Of a stretch of DNA of 64,000 nucleotides, positions 45,176 to 54,330 are shown piece after piece (position 1 is the stretch's first letter; the number at the start of each line of letters is the position of its first letter). The notes under the pieces are model-generated. The model was not told the DNA's origin and did no database searches. It saw only the letters and a program-made list of their open reading frames with translations. A program made the position numbers and the translations under genes. The DNA comes from Streptomyces sp. B21-105. Lineage in GTDB: Bacteria > Actinomycetota > Actinomycetes > Streptomycetales > Streptomycetaceae. The stretch is taken from positions 8,680,001 to 8,744,000 of the forward strand of contig NZ_JARUMJ010000001.1 in the NCBI RefSeq assembly GCF_036898465.1. Direction: 5' to 3'.

Positions 45176-45397
45176 ATGGCGCAGCATGTCGCCCAGCCGA
45201 CCCCCACCACCCCTGTGGTCCCCGCAAAGCTGCCGCTGAAGGACATCGCCCCCTGGGCGGTCTTCTTCGGCGTCCTGATGCTGGTCCTGCTGTACTTCGT
45301 CGGCGCCGAACAGGGCGCCACCTCCGTCGTCTCCGGCGAGGGAGTCCACGAGTGGGTGCACGACGCACGCCACCTTCTCGGCTTCCCGTGCCACTGA
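45176..45397 (+). CDS. cbtB: CbtB cobalt-uptake subunit
   Basis: 73 aa with one membrane helix (WAVFFGVLMLVLLYFVG) and a C-terminal His-rich tail (HEWVHDARHLLGFPCH) thought to bind cobalt. CbtB works with CbtA, encoded next, to bring in Co2+ for cobalamin synthesis. ATG 45176 has AGAGGAGG 7 nt upstream. The cobalamin riboswitch in its leader confirms the link. Confidence 0.93.
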   Translation: MAQHVAQPTPTTPVVPAKLPLKDIAPWAVFFGVLMLVLLYFVGAEQGATSVVSGEGVHEWVHDARHLLGFPCH

Positions 45398-45417
45398 CGA
45401 GGGACGCCGCACACTCG

Positions 45418-46176
45418 ATGAACTCCGCAACGGTAAGAAACCTGCTCGTCCGCGGCATGCTCGCCGGCCTCGCGGCCGGCGTGCTCGCCCTGGTCGTCGC
45501 CTACTTCCTCGGTGAGCCGAACGTCGACAGCGCGATCGGCTTCGAGGAGTCCCACGCGCCCGCGCACGAGCACGAGGTCGAACTCGTCTCCCGCGGCCTC
45601 CAGTCCACCGCGGGCCTCGCCACCGGCGTCCTGGTGTACGGGGTCGCCCTGGGCGGCATCGCCGCCCTCGCCTACTGCTTCGCGCTCGGCCGCGTCGGCC
45701 GCTTCACCCCCCGGGCCACGGCGCTCCTGCTCTCGGGAGCGGCGCTGCTCACCGTGTACGTCGTCCCGTTCCTCAAGTACCCGGCCAATCCGCCCGCCGT
45801 CGGTGACCACGACACCATCGCCAAGCGGACCACCCTGTTCTTCCTGATGATGGTGCTCGGCGTGCTCCTCGCGGTCGCCGCCGTGATCGCGGGCAAACGC
45901 CTCGCGCCGGGACTGGGCGCCTGGTACGCCACGGTCGTCGCCGTTGTCGGCTTCACCGCCGCCATCGGTCTGGCCTACGCGTTCCTGCCCGCCGTCAACG
46001 AGGTGCCGGCGGACTTCCCGGCGGCCCTGCTGTGGCGGTTCCGGCTCTCCTCGCTCGCCCTGCAGATCACGATGTGGGCAGGCTTCGGCCTGGCCTTCGG
46101 GGAACTGGCCGAACGGCTGCTGAACCCGAAGCCCGCCGCGATCCCGACGGGAACGACGGTGACCACCTCGCGGTGA
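45418..46176 (+). CDS. cbtA: CbtA cobalt transporter
   Basis: 252 aa with about six membrane helices. The loop after the first helix carries FEESHAPAHEHEVELVSRG, a His/Glu cluster suited to metal binding, and VYGVALGGIAALAY is a conserved segment. With CbtB it forms a cobalt importer. The start lies 20 nt after the cbtB stop, so both are on one riboswitch-controlled transcript. Confidence 0.92.
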   Translation: MNSATVRNLLVRGMLAGLAAGVLALVVAYFLGEPNVDSAIGFEESHAPAHEHEVELVSRGLQSTAGLATGVLVYGVALGGIAALAYCFALGRVGRFTPRATALLLSGAALLTVYVVPFLKYPANPPAVGDHDTIAKRTTLFFLMMVLGVLLAVAAVIAGKRLAPGLGAWYATVVAVVGFTAAIGLAYAFLPAVNEVPADFPAALLWRFRLSSLALQITMWAGFGLAFGELAERLLNPKPAAIPTGTTVTTSR

Positions 46177-46224
46177 GCCGCGGACTCCGTCCCGGCGCCC
46201 GACGACGATCGGGCGGACGCGGCC

Positions 46225-46806
46225 TCAGGCCGTCTCCGCCCGGTCCAGCGGGAGTCCCAGCCGCAGGTTCCAGCGGCCGCCGCGCCCGCCGACGGAGGTG
46301 GCCGTCAGCGGCGGGACGTCCAGCCGCCAGAAGGCCGCCGCGGGCGCTCCCAGCACATGCACCACCGCGGCCCGTACGACCTCCGGCTCGACGACGGCCA
46401 GGGTGCGTCCCGCGCCGTCCGGGATCTCCTCCAGCCAGCGGGCCACCCGTTCGCACAGATCCCGCACGGACTCGCCGCCGTGCGGCGCCGACGCGGGATC
46501 GGTGAGCCAGCGGGCCACCGCCTCCGGCTCGGCGGCGCCGACCTCGGCGAGCGTCAGACCCCGCCACCGGCCCACCTGAAGCCCCGCCAACTCCGCCGTC
46601 TCCAGCGCGTCGAGACCGAGCGCCTGCGCCGTCCCACCGCAGCGCACGCCCGGCGAGACGAGGACCCGAGCGGCTGCGGGCAGGGTCCCGGCCGCGGCGC
46701 GGGCGAGCGCCTCCCCGGCGGCGTCGATCGGGGCCCCGTCGTCGAAACGGGCCTGCCGCAGCGACGAACTCGTCGCGGGCGAGACGAGAACGACCCGGAT
46801 GGTCAT
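46225..46806 (-). CDS. Histidine-phosphatase-fold protein without catalytic histidines
   Basis: 193 aa. The fold of phosphoglycerate mutase-like or CobC-like phosphatases is evident (VLVSPGVRCGGTAQALGL, LQVGRWRGLTLAEV, ASAPHGGESVRDLCERVARW). However, the usual N-terminal RHG is VSPATSSSLRQARF here, and the second histidine (normally in a VxH motif) is replaced in VVEPEVVRAAVVHVLG. The phosphoenzyme histidine is therefore missing. It probably has a binding rather than catalytic role in the B12 locus, or uses different chemistry. It is convergent with cbtA. Confidence 0.8.
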   Translation of the reverse strand: MTIRVVLVSPATSSSLRQARFDDGAPIDAAGEALARAAAGTLPAAARVLVSPGVRCGGTAQALGLDALETAELAGLQVGRWRGLTLAEVGAAEPEAVARWLTDPASAPHGGESVRDLCERVARWLEEIPDGAGRTLAVVEPEVVRAAVVHVLGAPAAAFWRLDVPPLTATSVGGRGGRWNLRLGLPLDRAETA

Positions 46807-47043
46807 GTGGCGGCTCCTCGTGGTCCGGTCATGAACGTACCCGGGCTTCCGACGCGAGCGCGGAGGGCACGGCAGTACGGAAGGCGCACGGACGGAGGGC
46901 GGACGGACTGAGGGCGCGGCCGCGCGGAGAACGGCGTTCCGTGCTGCGCCGGGCTGCGCAGGACCGCGCCGGGCCGCCGCTGAACGGTCAGCCCGCCGGC
47001 CGTCGCTCGCCGCCCGGCCGTCCCTCGGTCAGCTGCTCTCCGA

Positions 47044-47901
47044 TCAGCTGCTCTCCGTCCCTTGCCCCACGTTCGTCCGCGCCACGTTCCTCCGCTCCCC
47101 GTTCCGCTCGGCGGGCAGGGTGCCCAGGAAGCGTATGTGCGGGCGGCCGTCGGGGCCGTCGCGGGTGAGGCTGGCCCGCACCCCGTAGACGTCGGCGATC
47201 AGCGCCTCGGTGAGCACCTCCTGCGGCGTGCCGTCGGCCACCGCCCGGCCCTGCTTGAGGACGACCACCCGGTCGCAGTACATCGCGGCCAGGTTCAGAT
47301 CGTGCAGTGCGACGACGCTGGTCAGCCCGAGCTCCGTGATCAGGTCCAGCAGCGCGAGCTGGTGCTGGATGTCGAGGTGGTTGGTGGGCTCGTCCAGCAG
47401 CAGCTCCCGCGGTTGCTGGGCGAGTGCGCGGGCGACCTGGACACGCTGACGCTCCCCGCCGGAGAGGGTGTGCCACAGCCGGCCGGCCTGGTCGCCGAGA
47501 CCGGTCCGCTCCAGCGCGGCACGCACCGCCGCCTCGTCCTCGGCCGACGCCGCGCCCCAGGCCCGGCGGTGCGGGACACGGCCGAGACGTACGACGTCCA
47601 GAACGCTCAACGCGACCTGGGAGTCGGCCTGTTGCTCCACGACGGCGACCCGCCGGGCGAGCGCCCGCCGCCCGACCCGCTTCAGCGGACGGCCGTCGAG
47701 GGTGACGACGCCCGAGGCGGGGGCGAGGACGCCGGCGAGCAGACGCAGCAGCGTGGACTTGCCGGAACCGTTGGGACCGAGCAGACCGGTGACGGTCCCC
47801 GGGCGCGGCGCGAGGTCGACCCCGTCCAGGATCAGCGAGCCGCCCGCCGCGTAGGCGAGCCGGTCGCCGCGCAAGCCGTTGTCCTTGGCGGGCCCGGTCA
47901 T
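47044..47901 (-). CDS. ABC transporter ATP-binding protein (FecE/BtuD type)
   Basis: 285 aa. Walker A GPNGSGKST, signature LSGGERQRV, Walker B ELLLDEPTNHLD and the switch His in ALHDLNLA are intact. It energises import through the permease encoded upstream, whose stop it overlaps by 4 nt. The C-terminus ends with a repeated TCAGCTGCTCTCCG duplicated just after the stop. A B12-type substrate is inferred from the upstream cobalamin riboswitch. Confidence 0.93.
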   Translation of the reverse strand: MTGPAKDNGLRGDRLAYAAGGSLILDGVDLAPRPGTVTGLLGPNGSGKSTLLRLLAGVLAPASGVVTLDGRPLKRVGRRALARRVAVVEQQADSQVALSVLDVVRLGRVPHRRAWGAASAEDEAAVRAALERTGLGDQAGRLWHTLSGGERQRVQVARALAQQPRELLLDEPTNHLDIQHQLALLDLITELGLTSVVALHDLNLAAMYCDRVVVLKQGRAVADGTPQEVLTEALIADVYGVRASLTRDGPDGRPHIRFLGTLPAERNGERRNVARTNVGQGTESS

Positions 47902-48971
47902 CGCGCGCTCCTGGTCCGGTACAGCACGAGAACGAACGCCGGGACGCCGATCAGCGAGGTCACCACGCCCACCGGCACCTCCTGCGGGTCCAGCACGGTG
48001 CGGGCGAGGGTGTCCACCCACACCAGGAACACCGCCCCCGCCAGAGCGGTGGCCGGCAGCAGCCGGGTGTGTCCTGGACCGGTCAGAGCGCGGGCCGCGT
48101 GCGGAAGCACCAGGCCGACGAAGCCGATCGCCCCCGCGGAACTGACCAGAGTGGCCGTCAGCAGGGCGGTGGCGCAGAGCAGGACCAGCCGGGTGCGGGC
48201 CACGTGCACGCCCAGCGACGCGGCCGCGTCCTGCCCGAACGCGAAGGCGTCCAGCGTCGTCGCGTACCCCGTGCACACCAGCAGCACCGCGACCAGCACC
48301 GCCAGACCCACGCCCACGTCCGCCCAGTCGGCTCCGCTGAGCGAGCCGAGCAGCCAGAACAGGACCCCGCGAGTGGTCTCCGCGTCGGCGGCAGTCATGA
48401 CGACGAACGAGGTGAGCGCCGAGAACAACTGCATCGCCGCCACCCCGGCGAGCACCACGCGGTCCGTGGCGCCGCCCAGCGTGTGACTGAGCAGCAGTAC
48501 CAGTGCGAAGGAGACCGCCGCGCCCAGGAACGCGCCCCCGGACACCGACAGGGCGCCGCCGCCCGCCCCGAGCACGACCACCACGACCGCGCCCGTCGAG
48601 GCGCCGGAGGAGATCCCGAGGACGAACGGGTCGGCGAGCGGGTTGCGCAGCAGGGACTGCATCACCGCGCCGCACACGGCGAGGCCCGCGCCGCACACCG
48701 CCGCCAGCAGGGTGCGCGGCAGCCGCAGATTCCACACGATGCCGTCCCTCAGCGGCGTCAACCCGGCCTCGCCGAAGCCGAGATGGGAGGCCACTGTCGA
48801 CCACACGTCCCCGACGGCGATGTCCGCCGGGCCGATGGTGATCGCCATGGCGACGGACGCGCACAGCAGCACGAGGCCGGCCGCCCACAGCGGCCCGTGG
48901 CGCACCCTGTGGCGCGGCTCCCGTGCCGCCACCGCGGGCGCGGCGGCGGCCGCCGGGTCGGCGACAGTCAT
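47898..48971 (-). CDS. ABC transporter permease (FecCD/BtuC type)
   Basis: 357 aa, about ten membrane helices. LRLPRTLLAAVCGAGLAVCG, NPLADPFVLGISSGA and IGFVGLVLPH are conserved FecCD segments. The single permease would form a homodimer channel for corrinoid or siderophore. Both ends overlap neighbouring genes by 4 nt (binding protein upstream, ATPase downstream). Confidence 0.93.
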   Translation of the reverse strand: MTVADPAAAAAPAVAAREPRHRVRHGPLWAAGLVLLCASVAMAITIGPADIAVGDVWSTVASHLGFGEAGLTPLRDGIVWNLRLPRTLLAAVCGAGLAVCGAVMQSLLRNPLADPFVLGISSGASTGAVVVVVLGAGGGALSVSGGAFLGAAVSFALVLLLSHTLGGATDRVVLAGVAAMQLFSALTSFVVMTAADAETTRGVLFWLLGSLSGADWADVGVGLAVLVAVLLVCTGYATTLDAFAFGQDAAASLGVHVARTRLVLLCATALLTATLVSSAGAIGFVGLVLPHAARALTGPGHTRLLPATALAGAVFLVWVDTLARTVLDPQEVPVGVVTSLIGVPAFVLVLYRTRSAR

Positions 48972-50026
48972 CCCGCGAGGCCGTACGCGCGCAGTGCCGC
49001 GGCCACCTTCTCCACGCCCTCGACCGTGCGCACGGTCGGGTTCATCGCCTGCCCGGACAGCAGCACGTACCGCTTCTTCCGCACGGCGGTCATGTTCCTG
49101 GTGACCGGATCGGACTCCAGGAACGCGATCTTCCTGGCCGCGGTCTCGGCCGTCTGCTGCTTACGGGTCAGATCGCCGATGACGAGGACGTCCGGGTCGC
49201 GGTCGGCGACCGTCTCCCAGTTGACCTGCGGCCACTCCTCCTCGGTGTCGTCGAAGACGTTCTTCGCACCGACTTCGCGGGTGATGACGCCGGGGGCGCC
49301 GCAGCAGCCGGCCAGGTAGGGGGACTGGGAGTTGGCGAACCAGTAGAGGAGGGTGACGTCCTTTGCGTCGAGTCCCGAAGCGGCCCTGCTCACCCGGGAC
49401 TTCAGGTCGGCCACCAGGATCTCCCCCCGCTTCTCGACACCGAAGACCCGGGCCAGGTCGCGTACTTCGCCGTACACCGCGTCCATGGTGAGCGGCTCGG
49501 TGCGGACGCCGTCGCCGTCGCCGCTGTTGTCCTTGCCGGCGCAGTCGGCGGGGGAGAGATAGGCCGGCACCCCGAGCTTCTCGAACTGCTCGCGGGTGGC
49601 CACCCCGCCCTTGCCGAGCGTGGAGGCGAACGAGGCGGCCACGAAGTCGGGTTCGACGTCCAGGACCTTCTCGAAGGAGGGTGCGTTGTCGGCCAGCCGC
49701 GGCACCCGGGCGTTTGCCTTCTCCAGGCTCTCGGGCAGCGGTTCGGTCCAGGTGGCGGTGCCCGCCATCCGGTCGCCGAGCCCGAGGGAGAGCATGATCT
49801 CCGTCGTACCCTGGTTGAGGGAGACCGCCCGCCGCGGGGGCGTGTCGATCCGGACCCGCTGTCCGCAGTTGTCGAGCGTGACCGGATGGCCGGCCGCCTG
49901 CCCCCCGGCGGGACCGTCGGTGGCGGCCGAGGAGGCGGGGGAGGTGGCGGATCCGCCGCAGCCGGTCGACAGGAGGGCGCCTGCCAGGAACAGGACGGCA
50001 GAGCGGACGGGACGTGCGAACGGCAC
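48968..50026 (-). CDS. Corrinoid/Fe-siderophore-type substrate-binding lipoprotein (BtuF-like)
   Basis: 352 aa. The lipobox LLSTGC-GG anchors it at the outer face of the membrane. It has the periplasmic-binding fold of class III proteins (RAVSLNQGTTEIMLSLGLGD, DVLVIGDLTRKQ). GTG 50026 has GAAGGA about 7 nt upstream. First gene of the three-gene operon and preceded by a cobalamin riboswitch, which argues for vitamin B12 or a corrinoid as ligand rather than iron (inference from regulation). Confidence 0.9.
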   Translation of the reverse strand: MPFARPVRSAVLFLAGALLSTGCGGSATSPASSAATDGPAGGQAAGHPVTLDNCGQRVRIDTPPRRAVSLNQGTTEIMLSLGLGDRMAGTATWTEPLPESLEKANARVPRLADNAPSFEKVLDVEPDFVAASFASTLGKGGVATREQFEKLGVPAYLSPADCAGKDNSGDGDGVRTEPLTMDAVYGEVRDLARVFGVEKRGEILVADLKSRVSRAASGLDAKDVTLLYWFANSQSPYLAGCCGAPGVITREVGAKNVFDDTEEEWPQVNWETVADRDPDVLVIGDLTRKQQTAETAARKIAFLESDPVTRNMTAVRKKRYVLLSGQAMNPTVRTVEGVEKVAAALRAYGLAG

Positions 50027-50099
50027 GGAGTTTCCTTCGTCGTCGAGGGCTCAAGCGCGAAGCCCGGTCGTACGGTGCGCTCCTCCGGCCGGTCTGCGG

Positions 50100-50285
50100 C
50101 ACCGGAGGCCGCCAGCAGGTCTTCGGACTCGGGGTCACCCGGGCGAGGCGCCTTCCCGGAGCGCGCGCGTGCGCGCCCCAGTGGCCGAAAGCCCCGCCCG
50201 TCGCCCTTACCGCTGCGCGTCAGCTCCGGAGTCTCACCGGATTCCCTGACCCCTGCGCGCCCGGGGGCGCGCACGAGTACGACTG
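50100..50285 (-). ncRNA. Cobalamin riboswitch upstream of the BtuFCD-type operon
   Basis: On the minus strand: GGGAATCCGGTGAGACTCCGG, then GCAGCGGTAAGG, then GGCCACTGGG (B12 box) and GAGTCCGAAGACCTGC. These are in the order of class I cobalamin riboswitches. It lies about 75 nt upstream of the binding-protein start and would shut off uptake when B12 is abundant. Confidence 0.9.
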
Positions 50286-50361
50286 GCTTCGGCAAGCTAC
50301 CACAGGCGTCGAGGGTCCTGACGGGGGTGACCTTCGACACATCGGAGGTCTCCGGGCCACT

Positions 50362-50420
50362 ACGTGCTTTCATCGTGCACCTGTTGCTCAGCACGCACTG
50401 TTCCCGCAGGGAAAGCACGT
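50362..50420. other. Nested stem-loop upstream of the kinase gene
   Basis: ACGTGCTTTC (50362-50371) is complementary to 50411-50420, and a shorter CGTGC/GCACG pair lies inside. The rest of the 50290-50631 gap holds a TTGACA at 50433-50438 with no matching -10 box, and nothing else recognised. Confidence 0.5.
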
Positions 50421-50631
50421 GTCACCCGACCTTTGACATGGCGTCATATCGGCGTGAAAGGGCCGGAGTGCGGCCGGGTACTTACTTTCAGGTGCGTGGA
50501 CCGGCATGCAATGACCCGCTCCCGAACCGCCGTTCGAGCGCCTAGTCTGTCGTCCGGACCCCCACCGGGCCTTCCCCCGCAGCGTGGGCGGGATCTTTGC
50601 CCGTCCCCACCGAGAACAGGCGGCCGAGGGC

Positions 50632-53385
50632 ATGCAGTCACTGCGCCCAGAAGACCCCGAGCAGCTCGGGCCGTACCGGCTCGTGGCCCGGCTCGGCGCA
50701 GGCGGCATGGGCCGGGTCTATCTGGCACGGTCGTCGGCCGGCCGTGTCGTCGCGGTCAAGGTGATCCGTCCCGAGATGGCGGACGACAACAACTTCCGTA
50801 TCCGCTTCCGGCGGGAGGTGGCGGCCGCGGCCGCAGTCGGCGGTGCCTACACGGCACACGTCGTCGACGCCGCACCGGACGACGAGACGCCCTGGCTCGC
50901 CACCGACCACGTACCCGGCCCCACCCTGGCCGAGGCGGTCGCCGCGCACGGGCCGCTGCCGGCGGAGACGGTCCTCGCACTGGGCGCGGGCATCGCCGAG
51001 GCGCTGATGGCGGTGCACGCCGAAGGGCTCGTGCACCGTGACCTCAAACCGTCCAACGTGCTGCTCGCGGCGGACGGCCCGCGGGTCATCGACTTCGGCA
51101 TCGTGCGCGCCCGTGACGGCTATGAACTCACCGGTTCCGGCACCCTGTTCGGCTCCCTCGACTACATGTGCCCGGAGCAGGCAACCGGAGATCCGATGGG
51201 CCCCGAGGGCGACGTCTTCTGCCTCGGCTCGGTGCTCGCGTTCGCCGCGTCCGGACGCTCGCCGTTCGGCGGGGCGGTGGGCGCGGCGCTGCTCTACCAG
51301 GTGGCCCACGGGGCGCCCGACCTGAGTCTGGTGCCCGAACCGCTGGACAAGATCATCGGTCTGTGTCACGCCAAGGACCCCGTCCTGAGGATCCACCCCG
51401 ACCGGCTCTCCGCGGCCTGCGCACCCGGCGGCGCCGAACAGGTGCTGACGGAGGGCTGGCTGCCGGCGCCCGTGGCCGCCATGGTCGACGCCCACCGGGC
51501 CGCCGTGCGGGACCTGGACCGCCTCGCCCCGCCGGCCGCGGATCCGCGGCCCGGGGCTGCCTTCGCGCCGCCCGCGCCGCCCGAGGGGCCCGTCGCCGAG
51601 CGGTCTGAGCTCACCGGCCAGTCGGCATACGGCGCCCCCGAAAGCGGCAGCAGCGACGGGAACAGCTACGGAAACGGCAACAGCTGCGGAAACGGGAACA
51701 GATACGGAAGCGGATACGGAAGCGGAGCCAGAAACGGCATCACCAGCAGAAACGAAGACCGAAACGGCTACGCAAACCGCAGCGGAAACCAGGGCGTCGC
51801 AAGCCGCGGTGAGGGCGCCACAGCCGTCGGCGGCGCGGAGCCCCCCACGGCACTGGCGCGAGCCGAGTCGTTCGTCTCACCGGACGTGCCGGCCCAGGTG
51901 CGGAGGCAGCCCCAGGCGCAGGCGCTCACGCGGGCCGAGTCCCGGGCAGAAACCCGAGCCCGATCCGAAACGGGCTACGAAACGGGCTACGAAACCCGAT
52001 CCGAAACCGGCTACGAAAACCGGTCCGCAGCCCAGCCCGACGCCCGGTCCGCAGCCCAGGCCGAGACACGAGGACAGGCCGCGGAACCGGCCAAGGGGCG
52101 TTCGCAGAGGCCGGGTTCGACGCCGTTGCCGCAATCGGCGTCGAAACGTTCCGCCGCACCCGCACCCGCACCCGCACCCGCACCGTCGCCCGCGCACCAC
52201 CGGGCTCCCGCACGCACCGGAGTCGCCCGGCGCGCGGTCCTGGGGGCCACCGCCGGCGCGGCGCTCGTCGCGGGAGCGACACTCGCCGTCCGCGGAACGC
52301 CGGGCGCAGAACCGGGTACGGAAGCCGCGCGTCCGCTCGGCCGGGCACCGGAGCCGACCTGGGTCTACCGGGGCGGACCGCTGTTGCAGGCCCCGGCCGT
52401 CTTCCACGACGGCGCAGCCCTGGTGAAGACCCGCCCGGGGGACATGATCGGCCTCGACGTGAAGAACGGTTCGCGGCCCCGGTGGGTGTATCAGGGCATC
52501 AGCCTCTCGCCCGGCCCCGTCCTGCTGATCAACGGCGCGGCGGTCGCGCTGGGCACGGGCGCGACGGTGATCGGCGTGGACCCGGTCGGCGGCGCGGAGC
52601 AGTTCACCCTCGACTTCGGCGAGGACTACCGGTTCGACCAGTTGCTCGGCGGCTACGACGATCACACCGTCTCGGTGCTCGGCGCCAAGCTGCAGCGCCG
52701 GCCGGGGGAGCAAGGGGTGGCGACCTCCACCGACTCCGTCTTCGGCGTCGACATCGAGGCGCGTCAGGCCGTCGTCATACCGATCGATCCGCAGGACGTC
52801 GGCATCGCCCTGCAGCCAGTCCTCACCGGCGAGTACTTCGTCTACGCCGACGGACTGCGCAACGTGGCCGTCCGCGGCACCCGTGACGGCGGCGCGCTGC
52901 GCTGGCGGCACCCGGTGGGCTACGACCTCAGGCCGGGCCTGGCCGTGCTCGGGCAGACCGTCTTCGCGGTCGGTTCCGAGGTCATCGCCCTCGAGCTGAG
53001 CACCGGCAGGCTCCGGTGGAACACGAAGGCGGAACGGGGCATGTACGCCTCCCTCGGAGCCGTCGGCAACACCGTCTACGTCACCGGCACCGACCCCACC
53101 GGCGTGTACGCCTTCGACGCGGCGAACGGCTCCCGGCGCTGGTTCTGCGAGACTCCCCGCCTCGACGTGGACAGTCCCGTCGTGGTGGGCGGGCGCGCCG
53201 TGTACGTGACGGCCTTCGAGAGCAAGGACGGCTTCTACGCGATCGACATCGCCTCGGGCCGTCTGCTGTGGAACTTCACCGACGGCCGCGAGACCGGCGT
53301 CAACCGGTGGCAGGTCGCCTGCGACGCCGCCGGACATCTGGTGGCCCACCACTTCGACCGGGTCTACGGGCTGTCCGTCACCTGA
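50632..53385 (+). CDS. Membrane Ser/Thr protein kinase with extracellular PQQ-type propeller
   Basis: 917 aa. The kinase domain (about 12-275) has GAGGMGRVY, ATP-binding Lys43 (VAVKVI), catalytic HRDLKPSN with Asp137 and DFG with Asp154. A low-complexity Asn/Gly/Ser/Arg/Glu linker with internal repeats follows, then one membrane helix (about 533-556, AVLGATAGAALVAGATLAV), then a PQQ-like propeller outside (DGAALVKTRPGDMIGLDVKN, VYAFDAANGSRRW, FYAIDIASGRLLWNF). This is the PknB/PknD-like sensor plan common in Streptomyces. ATG 50632 begins just before the kinase domain; GTG 50584 would extend it. Confidence 0.92.
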   Translation: MQSLRPEDPEQLGPYRLVARLGAGGMGRVYLARSSAGRVVAVKVIRPEMADDNNFRIRFRREVAAAAAVGGAYTAHVVDAAPDDETPWLATDHVPGPTLAEAVAAHGPLPAETVLALGAGIAEALMAVHAEGLVHRDLKPSNVLLAADGPRVIDFGIVRARDGYELTGSGTLFGSLDYMCPEQATGDPMGPEGDVFCLGSVLAFAASGRSPFGGAVGAALLYQVAHGAPDLSLVPEPLDKIIGLCHAKDPVLRIHPDRLSAACAPGGAEQVLTEGWLPAPVAAMVDAHRAAVRDLDRLAPPAADPRPGAAFAPPAPPEGPVAERSELTGQSAYGAPESGSSDGNSYGNGNSCGNGNRYGSGYGSGARNGITSRNEDRNGYANRSGNQGVASRGEGATAVGGAEPPTALARAESFVSPDVPAQVRRQPQAQALTRAESRAETRARSETGYETGYETRSETGYENRSAAQPDARSAAQAETRGQAAEPAKGRSQRPGSTPLPQSASKRSAAPAPAPAPAPSPAHHRAPARTGVARRAVLGATAGAALVAGATLAVRGTPGAEPGTEAARPLGRAPEPTWVYRGGPLLQAPAVFHDGAALVKTRPGDMIGLDVKNGSRPRWVYQGISLSPGPVLLINGAAVALGTGATVIGVDPVGGAEQFTLDFGEDYRFDQLLGGYDDHTVSVLGAKLQRRPGEQGVATSTDSVFGVDIEARQAVVIPIDPQDVGIALQPVLTGEYFVYADGLRNVAVRGTRDGGALRWRHPVGYDLRPGLAVLGQTVFAVGSEVIALELSTGRLRWNTKAERGMYASLGAVGNTVYVTGTDPTGVYAFDAANGSRRWFCETPRLDVDSPVVVGGRAVYVTAFESKDGFYAIDIASGRLLWNFTDGRETGVNRWQVACDAAGHLVAHHFDRVYGLSVT

Positions 53386-53530
53386 GGGCGACGCGTTCGA
53401 GGCGGGCGGAGCGCGCTTCAGAAGCGGGGACCACCCGTTCGGACCGCGGCCCGCGGCGGCCGACGCGCGAGCACCGCGGCGCGGTGCCACGCTGAGGGCG
53501 TTGACGGATCTGCGAAAGGGCAACGTCGTG

Positions 53531-54321
53531 ATGACCACCGATCCCACCCCCGGCGTCCCCTGCTGGCTGGACCTCGGGGCCCCCGACGTCCCGGCCGCCG
53601 CGGCCTTCTACGGCGCCGTGCTGGGCTGGCGGTACGAGCCCATGGAGGGGCAGGGCGCGGAGGGCGGGATGTTCCAGAAGGACGGCAAAACCGTCGCCGG
53701 CCTCGGCAAGCTGACCGAGGAGGGCGCCCGCTCCGCGTGGATGATCTACTACACGGTCACCGACGCGGACGCCACGACCCGGGCCGTCGAGAGGGAGGCA
53801 CCGTGCGGCTGGCGTCTAGGGACCTCGGCGACTGGGGCCGGATGGCGCAGTACAGCGACCCGCTGGGCGGCCAGTTCGCGGTCTGGCAGCCGGGGAAGAA
53901 CGCCGGCTTCGAGCTCGTCGACGAGCCGGGCTCGCTGTGCTGGACCGAGCTGTACACGACCGACGCCCCGGCGGCGAAGGAGTTCTACGGCGGGGTGTTC
54001 GGCTGGCGGTTCAGCTCGATGGAGCTGGCGGGCGGCGGAGGCGAGTACTCCCTCATCACGCCGGAGGGGCTGCCCGAGGAGCGCATGCAGGGCGGCGTCA
54101 TGCAGCTCCGCGCGCAGGACCTCGCCCTGACGGAGGGACGTCCGTACTGGCACCCGGTCTTCGCCGTCGCCGACTGCGACGCCGCGGTCGCCGCCGTCAC
54201 CGAGAACGGCGGCAGTGTGCAGATGGGCCCTCAGGACGCGCCGGGCGTCGGCCGGCTGGCGGTCTGTCTCGACCCGTCGAACGCGGACTTCGTGGTGCTC
54301 ACCCCGACCACCGACCGCTGA
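53531..54321 (+). pseudogene. Two-domain VOC (glyoxalase-like) protein, frameshifted
   Basis: The frame starting TTDPTPGVPCWLDLGAPDVP reads the first VOC domain through TTRAVER, then goes out of frame. Another frame, starting within the same stretch, continues GGTVRLASRDLGDWGRMAQY and the second VOC domain to the stop at 54321. One extra G in the GGG at 53793-53795 restores a single 263-aa protein of two VOC domains, the normal size of actinobacterial double-VOC proteins. VOC proteins bind metals and catalyse or bind diverse small molecules. ATG 53531 or GTG 53528 is the start (GAAAGGG upstream). Either decayed or a sequencing error. Confidence 0.85.
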
Positions 54322-54330
54322 GCCGGGGCC

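Noticed and set aside
47030-47057. Repeated TCAGCTGCTCTCCG as attachment-site duplication
   Set aside because: Only 14 bp, adjacent copies at a gene end, with no integrase or mobile genes nearby; more likely a small local duplication.
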